A stretch of DNA of 44,174 nucleotides from NCBI GenBank assembly GCA_002841975.1, contig PHBQ01000015.1, forward strand, positions 1 to 44,174, read 5' to 3'. A program made the translations under genes and the position numbers. This stretch comes from Candidatus Cloacimonetes bacterium HGW-Cloacimonetes-1 (GTDB lineage Bacteria; Cloacimonadota; Cloacimonadia; Cloacimonadales; Cloacimonadaceae). Shown here one piece after another: positions 16,050-23,888 of the stretch (positions within the stretch are counted from its first letter, which is position 1; the number at the start of each line of letters is the position of its first letter). Below the pieces are notes generated by a model that did not search any database, was not told the DNA's origin, and saw nothing but the letters and a program-made list of their open reading frames with translations.

Positions 16050-17375
16050 TTACTTCTTGGCTCGTTGCAGGGCTGCCCATTTGATTTTGCCGGTATCAAT
16101 CCATTGTACCAGCCGGATCTGTGCAGGGCATACATAGGCACAGGATCCACATTTCATACAGTCAGTCATTCCGGCTTTATTTGCCATCTCCAAATCCTCT
16201 ACTTTCACGGCAGAGACGATTAAACTCGGCAAGAGATTCAAAGGACATACATCTACACACTTGGCGCATCGTAAACATGTATGTTCTTGCAATTGCTTTG
16301 CTTCTGTACGATTCATCAAAACTATTCCGGAGCTGCCCTTTGTCATTGGAGCATCCAAATTCGGGAGTGAAAAACCCATCATGGGTCCACCCGAGATGAT
16401 CTTTCCAATCTCGGTATTTACACCATCACAATTGTCCACCAATACAGAATATGGTGTACCAACCCGTGCCAGGAAATTTGCAGGTCTTTTAACAATGGAA
16501 CCGGTAACGGTAATTACGCGCTCCAATAGCGGTTTTTTGTAGCGTACGGCTTCATAGACTGCAACTGCGGTTCCCACGTTTTGGACCACAACTCCGACGG
16601 CCATAGGTAAGCCACCTTTATTGGGAACTTTGCGCTTTGTGGCGGCATAGATTAGCTGTTTTTCTGCGCCTTGGGGATATTGCATTTTGAGACCAACGAC
16701 TTCTATATTCGCTTTTGATGCAGTATGTTTTTGTAACAGTGCGATGGCATCCGGCTTATTGGATTCGATGCCGATTATTCCTTTGGAGGCTCCCACTACT
16801 TTCATCACGTTTTCCAAGCCCCGGAGAATCTCTTCAGGTCTTTCTATCATCAATCGGTAATCTGAAGTCAGGTAGGGTTCGCATTCTACACCGTTCAAAA
16901 TTACTGTATCAATTACCTTATCTTTGGGCGGAGATAGCTTCACATGGGTAGGAAATCCTGCTCCCCCCATACCGCATACTCCGGCATCTGCTATCCGCTT
17001 TTTCATCTCGTCCGGTGTCAGATCCAGATAGTTTTCATCATCTACCAGCTCGATCCATTTGTCCAATCCGTCACCTGTGATTTCGATCGCCATTTGCTTT
17101 GTTCCTACCGGATGGGCAAAGAGATCGATTTTTGTGACTTTCCCACTGATGCTGGCATGCTGTGGGATTGATACAAAACCTGAAGCTTCCGCAATCAACT
17201 GTCCTACTAGTACTTCATCCCCCACTTTCACACAAGGAGAAGATGGAGAACCGATATGTTGGGACATGGGGATTATCACCTTTTCAGGTGGAGGAAGCTT
17301 ATCAATAGCGGCGGTTTTTGAGAAATGCTTAAAATCATGAGGGTGTACACCCCCAGGAAATGTCTTCAAACTCAT
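16050..17375 (-). CDS. rnfC: Rnf complex subunit C, NADH/FMN and iron-sulfur subunit
   Basis: A 441-residue peripheral subunit related to NuoF, the likely NAD+-reducing end of the complex. The chosen start is ATG 17375 (MSLKTFPGGVHP) because GGGAG lies 7 bases upstream and RnfC proteins begin with FxGGxHP. The frame stays open a further 47 codons to TTG 17516. The glycine-rich GVCGMGGAGFPTHVKL binds nucleotide/FMN, VILNGVECEPYLTSDYRLM is conserved, and two [4Fe-4S] motifs, CLRCAKCVDVCP and CMKCGSCAYVCP, are near the C-terminus. It is the first gene of rnfCDGEAB, and the complex couples ferredoxin oxidation to Na+ or H+ export. Confidence 0.95.
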   Translation of the reverse strand: MSLKTFPGGVHPHDFKHFSKTAAIDKLPPPEKVIIPMSQHIGSPSSPCVKVGDEVLVGQLIAEASGFVSIPQHASISGKVTKIDLFAHPVGTKQMAIEITGDGLDKWIELVDDENYLDLTPDEMKKRIADAGVCGMGGAGFPTHVKLSPPKDKVIDTVILNGVECEPYLTSDYRLMIERPEEILRGLENVMKVVGASKGIIGIESNKPDAIALLQKHTASKANIEVVGLKMQYPQGAEKQLIYAATKRKVPNKGGLPMAVGVVVQNVGTAVAVYEAVRYKKPLLERVITVTGSIVKRPANFLARVGTPYSVLVDNCDGVNTEIGKIISGGPMMGFSLPNLDAPMTKGSSGIVLMNRTEAKQLQEHTCLRCAKCVDVCPLNLLPSLIVSAVKVEDLEMANKAGMTDCMKCGSCAYVCPAQIRLVQWIDTGKIKWAALQRAKK

Positions 17376-17755
17376 TAACACTCCCAGTTGGCTCAGATTT
17401 CTGTATGTGGAGCCTTTAGAATATTTTTTTGCCATAAAATGATATTGCCCATATTCGGCAAGATTTTTTTGAAATATTTCTTCTCTTGTGGCTCCGAGTG
17501 CATTCTTCATGATCAAATCCGAGGTGATTCCCTCGTGCCCCCCTCGTGCTTCGCTCGTGGGAGGAGTGAATCATAAGGGATGCATCTCACCCTTGCCAGA
17601 GTTTGTATCATGTGGATCGAGATACCGAATTCACAGCTTTATAGAGACCCAATCTTCAATTCACTTTGCAGCTGTCCGTGCAAATACCGGATCTGTCCGC
17701 TCCTATATGTTAGAGGCCAGTTAAATTGGCAGAGACAGAGAAAAGAGGAGACATT
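17376..17755. other. divergent spacer between rnfC and the 17756 gene
   Basis: 380 bases without a confident gene. It should hold the rnf promoter (- strand) and one for the 17756 gene, but I see no clear -35/-10 pair for either. Positions 17512-17660 are a repeat copy described separately. On the - strand, 17376-17516 is an open frame continuous with rnfC. Confidence 0.6.
17512..17660 (-). repeat. dispersed ~150-bp repeat, copy A
   Basis: The reverse complement of 17512-17580 matches 42683-42751 over 69 ungapped positions with 58 identities by my count, including the shared block CCACGAGCGAAGCACGAG. Weaker similarity, with one short indel, continues to about 17660 (matching back to about 42608). 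On one strand both copies read peptide fragments with the pattern IPSC..RASLVG..NHKG, but neither holds a complete gene. It is probably an intergenic repeat or a decayed element. Confidence 0.75.
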
Positions 17756-18202
17756 ATGAAAGTGAATTTTCAGTACGGTTTAGCCGGTTACACCGGCAAG
17801 GCAGATGGCTTAGTATTTTGTTACAGCAGAGCATTGGGTAGAGTTTACGCACGTCATAACACCTATCCCAGGCTCACCCCGGAAAACGACAGAGTGCGGG
17901 ATATCACATCAGCTCTATTTGCAGTAAAACCTACGGCAGCATATTGCAATGATCTGAGATTCTATCTTCACCCTTATAATGCGCTGAGGAAAAACCATGA
18001 ACGGCCAGTACGATCATGGTCGGCACTATACCTCAAACTGATGTATAATATGGCAAAGCTGGATCTGGCGATAGATCTCAGAACTATCACCCGTGAGGAA
18101 ATCTACGCACTCAATCTGCCCTGCATTAGCGTGAAAAATGCAGTAGAATCTGGACTGTTACCTGCAGTATACGATTATCAGAGGTTTGATAATCAGATTT
18201 AG
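17756..18202 (+). CDS. small protein of unknown function (Cloacimonadota-like family)
   Basis: A 148-residue protein. The start is ATG 17756, preceded by AGAGGAGA at 17743-17750; an in-frame upstream ATG at 17726 lacks such a site. It has no signal peptide, no membrane helix and no cysteine-pair motif. It opens MKVNFQYGLAGYTGKADG, is rich in Tyr/Arg/Asn, and ends with LPCISVKNAVESGLLPAV. From memory this resembles a family of small proteins with 'Y.GK.D....Y.R.LGR..AR' and a conserved LPCISVK.AVE.GLLP ending, found in multiple copies in Cloacimonadota genomes; I cannot confirm that here. Function is unknown. It is expressed alone, divergent from rnf. Confidence 0.7.
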   Translation: MKVNFQYGLAGYTGKADGLVFCYSRALGRVYARHNTYPRLTPENDRVRDITSALFAVKPTAAYCNDLRFYLHPYNALRKNHERPVRSWSALYLKLMYNMAKLDLAIDLRTITREEIYALNLPCISVKNAVESGLLPAVYDYQRFDNQI

Positions 18203-18681
18203 TTAAATTAACCTGACCCGAAACACAGACAAGAAAACGCATGGAGCTAAAGGTGTCTTTTCAAGTCATAAGCGTTAAGTTGTTTGTGAGCCGTCTTCGA
18301 CTTCAATGGCACGTTGGAACGAACAATATACCGGACTGAGACGAGTTCAACTGCCGAGTTTTAGAGTCTATTTTTGATGAATCAAATTCAGTCTCAAACC
18401 TGCATAGAAGTATGATTCCATGCGTCAACTTATTGTCGTTTGGGCATCAGTGAGAGGTTCTGAATGCAGTTCGATAATGCAAAATTAGACGATGTGTTGA
18501 GGGAATGAATATTTGCACAAATAGCTCTTGACTAAAAAACCATCAATACAATTTGTGATCAAACATTTGCATACATTTTGCAACAAATGAAATCATCGTT
18601 TTATACATAGTTGTGGAAGAGATGCGCGAATTGTGTGATATAGTTTTGGTGTGTTTTAGCCCATTAAGTAAGGAGAATTGC
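18203..18681. other. 479-base spacer with no gene
   Basis: No convincing ORF. Immediately after the 17756 gene's stop is a short palindrome (GTTAAATTAAC), but no clear terminator. A TTGACT at 18528-18533 with TACAAT at 18547-18552 could be part of a promoter for the secreted propeller gene, though the 13-base spacing is shorter than the usual 16-18. AAGGAG just before 18682 is that gene's ribosome site. Confidence 0.5.
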
Positions 18682-21402
18682 ATGAACAGGCTTTCTATAG
18701 TCATTATTTTATTGGTATTTTGGTGTGTATCATTCCCTGCACAAACAGTTTATGAATGGTCAAAAGGAGCAGGCGGGAGATATACCGACAGTGGGAAGTG
18801 CATAGCAACTGACAGCCAGGGTAATACCTTTGTGGCAGGAACTTTTGCCGGTACTATAACCTTGGGTACGACAACTCTTACATGCAATAGTACTACCTTT
18901 ACAGACATATTCATCGCAAAAATGGATTCCAATGGAAGCTTGTTGTGGGCAGTAAAAGCTGGTGGATCTTACCTTGATACAGTAAATTCCATGGCAACTG
19001 ATCGGCAAGGTGACTGTATAATTACAGGCACATTTCAGACTTCTGCGAATTTTGGTTCCACTACATTAATCTCCAGTGGTGGAGCTTTGGACGTTTTCGT
19101 GGCAAAGTTGAGTGCAACTGGCACCTGGATGTGGTCCCAAAAAACTACCGGTTCAGCCGTGATTTCAGGGTTTGGACTCGCAACAGACATCAATAGCAAT
19201 ATCTATGTATGTGGCAATTTCAAAGGCAATTCAAACTTTGGACCCTATACCATCATCAGTAACACTAGTTCTTATGACCTTTTTGTAGCAAAGATGAGTG
19301 CCGGTGGTGAATGGTTATGGGCAAAACAGACGGGTGGATCTGGGGATGATACAGCCTTTGGAATCGCAAGTGATGACTCTGGTAACTGCTATGTAACGGG
19401 TAACTTTAGAAACTCTGTCAATTTCGGCTCAACATTACTAAATGCAAGTGGTTTTGATATATTTATTGGCAAGATGGACAGCTACGGAAACTGGTTGTGG
19501 GCCAAGAAAGCCGGTGGCTCGAGTAATGATTATGGGTATTCTATCGCGATCGACCAACAGGGTTCATGTTTTGTAACAGGCTACTACAAGGGAACCGCGC
19601 AATTTGGATCGGTCACACTTCCTGCAGATGCAGGAACCAACAATGAGGTATTTGTAGCAAAACTGAGTTCCACCGGTGTATGGTCTTGGGCCAAACGAGC
19701 CGGGGGCAGTCTTTCCGATACAGGTAACGGCATAGTTGTCGACAATATCGGCAATTGTTATGTAATCGGATCATTTGCCGGAACAGCCACTTTTGAAACT
19801 AACTCTATACAAAGTAATGGAGGTAGTGATATCTTCATAGCGTACTGGGACACAAATGGGAAACTGTTGACCCTTAGTAAGATAGGTGGCAGTGGTGAAG
19901 ATGTGGGCAACGGCATAGCTATAGATCTCCAGAACAATTACCATCTTACAGGTTCGTTTTCAGGAACTATTACACTGGGATCTATTCAATTGGAAAGCAA
20001 TGGAAGCAGTGATGCTTTTGTAGCTAAAATCAACCCCTCTACCATAATCGTTCCTACAATGATCTATGCAAATACTCCCACAGCCGTCCAAAACTTTATA
20101 GTCAATTCTACACAGGCATTGACTGTTGTGCCTGCTATAAACAATTCAAATGCCATTGTTACAAGTCTGACGAATTTCTCCCGATTTACAAATTTCAGGA
20201 CAATGGGATTCAATGGTAGCGGACTTATAGATGTAAGTTTCACACTCCCAACAGGCCTTTGGTTTGGAGCTGTTTACTACCAAGGAACTTGGCACTGCTC
20301 TGTGCCGGAATATGCATACAATTCCGGATTACTGACATTTCCGGGAGTGGATTTTGGAGCCTCACAGAATGTTACATTTGTCCTTTCAGAAGGTGTTCAT
20401 CCCCTATCACCCGGTACTATTGTGGTATATCAGGATATACCCACTGAAGTCCGCAATGTAGTGATAACTTCTTCGAAGACAATTGTTACAAACCCCTCAA
20501 TAGACTTTACAAATGAGATTGTATCAAGATTACCAAACTATAGCAGTTTAGTAGATCCATTAGTATTGGGCTTTAGCGGTAGTGGAGTTTCAGATATCCA
20601 AATAGAAATGGGTCCCGGCTTGTGGTATGGAACAATTTACTACAATCATAATTGGTTTTTACCGGATCCCCCATACTTGTTAGGTTTTGGTGGAGTGTTC
20701 ACTTTTCCACAGGTGGATTTTAGTGCTAAAGGAACTATCATCATAGTTCTCTCCGACGGAGTTGATATGGGACAGACCTTACCGGTGGAGCTTTCTTCTT
20801 TCACAGCAATATCACACTTTGCCGAATTCAACACTATTGCTTGGGTTACAGAATCTGAATTGGATGTACTGGGCTTTAACGTTCTACGGAGTGAGATAGC
20901 TGACTTGAAATCCGCAATTAAACTAAATATATCTTTACTCCAGGCCGGATCAATCATCGGCGCACAATCGAGATACACTTTCAAAGACAATCAAATTGAT
21001 AACAACACTCGCTACTACTATTGGCTGGAGAGTGTTGAGATGAATGGCGTATCACATTTCACAAATCCAGTATCTATACTCGTAGAGCAGGCAACGGTCG
21101 AACCCGGAGTTCCTCAAATCCCCATTACCACAAAGCTGTTGAAGGCATATCCGAACCCCTTTAATCCACAGACCTGTATCAGTTACAGTCTTGCGGAAGC
21201 AGGTAGTGTAACTCTGGAAATTTTCAATACCAAGGGACAGTTGATACGTACGTTTGCCAAAACTCACAACAGTGGTGGTTACTTTGAGATCTCATGGGAT
21301 GGAACAGACAAATCTGGACAGCCCGTTAGCAGCGGCGTATATCTCTATCGCATGAGTTCCGGTAAATATAGTGCTTCATCTAAGGTGATGCTGGTAAAAT
21401 AG
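18682..21402 (+). CDS. secreted SBBP beta-propeller protein with C-terminal sorting domain
   Basis: A 906-residue exported protein. The start is ATG 18682 (MNRLSIVIILLVFWC), preceded by AAGGAG; the open frame extends 23 codons further without a site. The signal peptide covers about residues 1-21. About eight imperfect ~50-residue SBBP-type repeats follow (pattern AGG...D...I..D..GN.YV.G.F..T..FG...L.S.G..D.F.AK...NG.W.WA). Two ~120-residue units then repeat each other (beginning IYANTPTAVQNF and VYQDIPTEVRNV). Next comes a VELSSFTA... module usual in secreted proteins of the FCB group. It ends in a FlgD-Ig/type IX-like sorting domain: LLKAYPNPFNPQT...SGQPVSSGVYLYRM. It is probably cell-surface or secreted, with binding partner unknown. 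Confidence 0.88.
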   Translation: MNRLSIVIILLVFWCVSFPAQTVYEWSKGAGGRYTDSGKCIATDSQGNTFVAGTFAGTITLGTTTLTCNSTTFTDIFIAKMDSNGSLLWAVKAGGSYLDTVNSMATDRQGDCIITGTFQTSANFGSTTLISSGGALDVFVAKLSATGTWMWSQKTTGSAVISGFGLATDINSNIYVCGNFKGNSNFGPYTIISNTSSYDLFVAKMSAGGEWLWAKQTGGSGDDTAFGIASDDSGNCYVTGNFRNSVNFGSTLLNASGFDIFIGKMDSYGNWLWAKKAGGSSNDYGYSIAIDQQGSCFVTGYYKGTAQFGSVTLPADAGTNNEVFVAKLSSTGVWSWAKRAGGSLSDTGNGIVVDNIGNCYVIGSFAGTATFETNSIQSNGGSDIFIAYWDTNGKLLTLSKIGGSGEDVGNGIAIDLQNNYHLTGSFSGTITLGSIQLESNGSSDAFVAKINPSTIIVPTMIYANTPTAVQNFIVNSTQALTVVPAINNSNAIVTSLTNFSRFTNFRTMGFNGSGLIDVSFTLPTGLWFGAVYYQGTWHCSVPEYAYNSGLLTFPGVDFGASQNVTFVLSEGVHPLSPGTIVVYQDIPTEVRNVVITSSKTIVTNPSIDFTNEIVSRLPNYSSLVDPLVLGFSGSGVSDIQIEMGPGLWYGTIYYNHNWFLPDPPYLLGFGGVFTFPQVDFSAKGTIIIVLSDGVDMGQTLPVELSSFTAISHFAEFNTIAWVTESELDVLGFNVLRSEIADLKSAIKLNISLLQAGSIIGAQSRYTFKDNQIDNNTRYYYWLESVEMNGVSHFTNPVSILVEQATVEPGVPQIPITTKLLKAYPNPFNPQTCISYSLAEAGSVTLEIFNTKGQLIRTFAKTHNSGGYFEISWDGTDKSGQPVSSGVYLYRMSSGKYSASSKVMLVK

Positions 21403-21509
21403 ATCAAGGGTACTAAAGACCCCATAACGGCAATTGCTTTTGCTCTATCAGCGTAGGCATTTTTGGTTGTAAGACAGAGTCTTGACGAGTGCTCTGATGC
21501 AAAAGCCGG

Positions 21510-22568
21510 TTATTCCCGGTCTTTCTCCGTATCTACTTTCTGAGTAACTACAGCATAGATGCCGGTATCGTCTCTGAATGGCGTTATATGTTCCACGCTA
21601 TATAGTTTGCCGTCGGGAATAATGTATTTATCAAAGAGCATCTGTTTTTCGTCAGTGCTCAGGTCGTGCTTGTATACTCTCTGCTCACCTGGATTGTAAG
21701 AGTAGATGACTGAGCCCGAAAAGGCGATATTGAAACTACCGATATCCTCCATCCTGGTCCAAAGCATGCTTAGAAAGTCCCTATAGTAAAAGCCAATTGC
21801 CATAGAACCGGCAACATTCGGCTTAGGCAATAGGTACCTGCCGTCGGCGGTGAGAACACCTTTGCGGATGACCTCTGTGACTATTGCCCTACCACTGCCA
21901 TCCATATTCATGTTGTTCAAGTGATAATCTTCGTATCCCACTATTGTGCTAAAAAAGTATTTGGAGCGAAAGTGATCAATCCAGCAATCAATTACGACGC
22001 TATCCAAAAACTCATCACCGGTGGCAAGGCTGTGTACTATACCTGTCTGTAGGTCAAGATAAAGCGGATACCCCTGCCAAACCCAATAGTTTTCATGATT
22101 TTTACGCAGAAATGCCAGATACCTACCATCTCCACTCTGAGAGGGTGAAAAAAAAGTAACCCCCGCAGAATCTACCAGGCATTCTTCTTCAAGGCTCTGG
22201 AGGTTTTTACGCCATACTTTTCCATCTGTGCAATAGAAGATGGCATCGCCATCCCGGCTTAAACAAAAGGTGCTTCCCTCCCCGGGAATCAACAAGTTTG
22301 GTGTAGGGATTCTCGTCACTGTATTTGTAGCTTTGTAGTATACATAAAAATCTCTTGCCCGGATCAGGAGATTTCCGTCCGGCAATGCTCTCATTTCTCT
22401 AAGAGAATCAAATTGAGCGGGCATTGTAATCACACTGGAGTTTCCGTCTGCATCGATCCATAACAACTTGCCCTCCAACCTGTAATCCAAGGTTGCAGGT
22501 GTAATCTCACAGGAGCTGATTGCGATCAGGCTCAGTATTGTCAGAAATATGCAATATAGAATTTTCAC
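21510..22568 (-). CDS. lipoprotein with beta-propeller-like repeats
   Basis: A 352-residue protein with a lipoprotein signal: hydrophobic leader and lipobox IAISSC with C20 as the lipidated residue. The rest is rich in short beta-strand units (DGNLLIRARD, SRDGDAIFYCTDG, SGDGRYLAFLRKN, TADGRYLLPK), resembling TolB/WD40-like propeller blades. No catalytic motif is recognised. It overlaps the upstream gene by 4 bp (22565-22568) and shares its layout, so the two are probably paralogues made together and may form a surface pair. Function unknown. It converges with the secreted propeller gene; no clear terminator lies in the 107-base gap. Confidence 0.75.
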   Translation of the reverse strand: MKILYCIFLTILSLIAISSCEITPATLDYRLEGKLLWIDADGNSSVITMPAQFDSLREMRALPDGNLLIRARDFYVYYKATNTVTRIPTPNLLIPGEGSTFCLSRDGDAIFYCTDGKVWRKNLQSLEEECLVDSAGVTFFSPSQSGDGRYLAFLRKNHENYWVWQGYPLYLDLQTGIVHSLATGDEFLDSVVIDCWIDHFRSKYFFSTIVGYEDYHLNNMNMDGSGRAIVTEVIRKGVLTADGRYLLPKPNVAGSMAIGFYYRDFLSMLWTRMEDIGSFNIAFSGSVIYSYNPGEQRVYKHDLSTDEKQMLFDKYIIPDGKLYSVEHITPFRDDTGIYAVVTQKVDTEKDRE

Positions 22569-23596
22569 ATGATCCTCCCATAGATCTGTTCATTTCTACC
22601 CCAACCGTAGATTCTGAGCTTTCCTTCATCTGCCCTCAGGATCATTTTATATAGATAATAGTAACGGCAGTCGCCCATATATCCGGAATGGATTTCGGTC
22701 ATTTGCCCTGTGTCAAAAGCAAAGCTGCTCACTTTGAAATATGAGCCATCTACCGGCAAGAGAATCATTCTGTTGCTCTGAGGACACATCTGAAAACTCC
22801 TTACAGAATCTAATTGGACTGTTTCACCGATAAGCAGGTCGTGAACGAAAAGAGGGTAGCCGGCACCGCCGTTATCCATTGCCGTTCCTGCCACATATCT
22901 GCCATTTGCGCTAACTTGAAAGTTCCGTAGGAGGTATAAACCACTCTCCACCACCATCTGGTCTCCGGAGCCATCTCTGTTGCGAACCCTCACCTGGCCT
23001 CTCCCGATTTCCTGTACCCAACACAAATAGCTAATCTTCTGCAGATCTTCGTTGTAAAAGGCTTTATAAACACCGTAACTTGTGATTTGCTCTTCCATAA
23101 TCCCAGTCGACAAATCCACAAGGCAAAGGCTTTCAGATCTGTCGACTCGAAAACCCATCAGAAAGTTTCCGTTGTTTGATAGCTGCATTTCTTTGATAGG
23201 TGTGGGATTAATGTGAGTAATATCCCCCCCAGTGAAATTGCAGCTCCAGATACCATAAGTGTTGCTAAACCAAATTTTTTGTTGGGCAGTGGAATAACTG
23301 ATGCCATAGCCAAAACAGTCTAAACTGTCAGGAAGCAGTTGCTGAAAGAAAGTGGAATTTAAGCTGCTGCGGTAAAGCTTTGCCTTGCTGTAAAGCAGGA
23401 AATCATCATTGATCCATTCAGGATAGCCAAAGAGGGAGTTCTCCATCTGGGAGACACCATAGGTATTCACAGCGCTCAATAAATCTATCTCCATGTAGAT
23501 TGTATTATCATAAGGTACATCTTCACTGACCTGATCGCAAGCTGTGATCGTAAACACGATAACCACCGCGACCAATAGTACTACATTCCTTTTCAT
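22565..23596 (-). CDS. lipoprotein with beta-propeller-like repeats
   Basis: A 343-residue protein with a signal peptide and lipobox TITAC, also with C20. The repeated strands (LSNNGNFLMGFRVD, SANGRYVAGTAMD, NGEDLQKISYLCW-like segments) suggest a TolB/WD40-type propeller of six or seven blades. It is the first gene of a two-gene - strand operon, with AAGGAG-like sequence before ATG 23596, and overlaps its partner. It is divergent from the exopolysaccharide operon. No enzyme motif is visible; a binding or sensing role at the envelope is possible. Confidence 0.75.
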   Translation of the reverse strand: MKRNVVLLVAVVIVFTITACDQVSEDVPYDNTIYMEIDLLSAVNTYGVSQMENSLFGYPEWINDDFLLYSKAKLYRSSLNSTFFQQLLPDSLDCFGYGISYSTAQQKIWFSNTYGIWSCNFTGGDITHINPTPIKEMQLSNNGNFLMGFRVDRSESLCLVDLSTGIMEEQITSYGVYKAFYNEDLQKISYLCWVQEIGRGQVRVRNRDGSGDQMVVESGLYLLRNFQVSANGRYVAGTAMDNGGAGYPLFVHDLLIGETVQLDSVRSFQMCPQSNRMILLPVDGSYFKVSSFAFDTGQMTEIHSGYMGDCRYYYLYKMILRADEGKLRIYGWGRNEQIYGRIM

Positions 23597-23888
23597 CCCT
23601 TTCTCCTTGTTGAATACTCCGTTTGTTCATTAACACTTAATGCATATTACATTCCATAAATGCACAATTCAGGTGTAAATATAGTTTTTCATATTATCAT
23701 AATAGTATGTGAACCTGAAGGCATAAAGATGAAACTTGGTTTTGCCACAATCTGGCTGGGAGCTTGGGACTTCTATGTTTCTGAACCACTAACATAGGAG
23801 GGAAGAGTGCAAGTGATGTGATATTTCTTGACAAACTAAGAGTAGTATAGAAACATCAGACCAATAGCTATATAGAACTGAGGTTGTG
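23597..23888. promoter_or_regulatory. divergent promoter region with inverted repeats
   Basis: This spacer must drive both the lipoprotein pair (- strand) and the exopolysaccharide operon (+ strand). It contains a 7-bp inverted repeat TTCAGGT (23668-23674) / ACCTGAA (23713-23719) and, between the arms, a palindrome TATTAT-C-ATAATA (23692-23704). Toward the + strand genes are TTGACA (23828-23833) and TATAGA (23846-23851), 12 bases apart. A regulator site is plausible but unproven. Confidence 0.35.

Noticed and set aside
17488-17724. A 78-codon + strand frame with IPSC..RASLVG..NHKG
   Set aside because: Its only conserved part is the repeat itself, it lacks a ribosome site, and the flanks differ between the two copies.
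18237-18425. 9-bp inverted match ACGCATGGA / TCCATGCGT
   Set aside because: Arms about 170 bases apart; a 9-bp match of this kind is expected by chance in a spacer of this size.
18613-18681. Earlier in-frame start for the secreted propeller protein
   Set aside because: It would place 23 residues in front of a good signal peptide, and AAGGAG lies before the ATG at 18682 instead.
21403-21509. Possible terminator between the convergent propeller genes
   Set aside because: GCTTTTGC and GCAAAAGC can pair over about 60 bases, but no compact stem followed by a T-run is seen in either direction.
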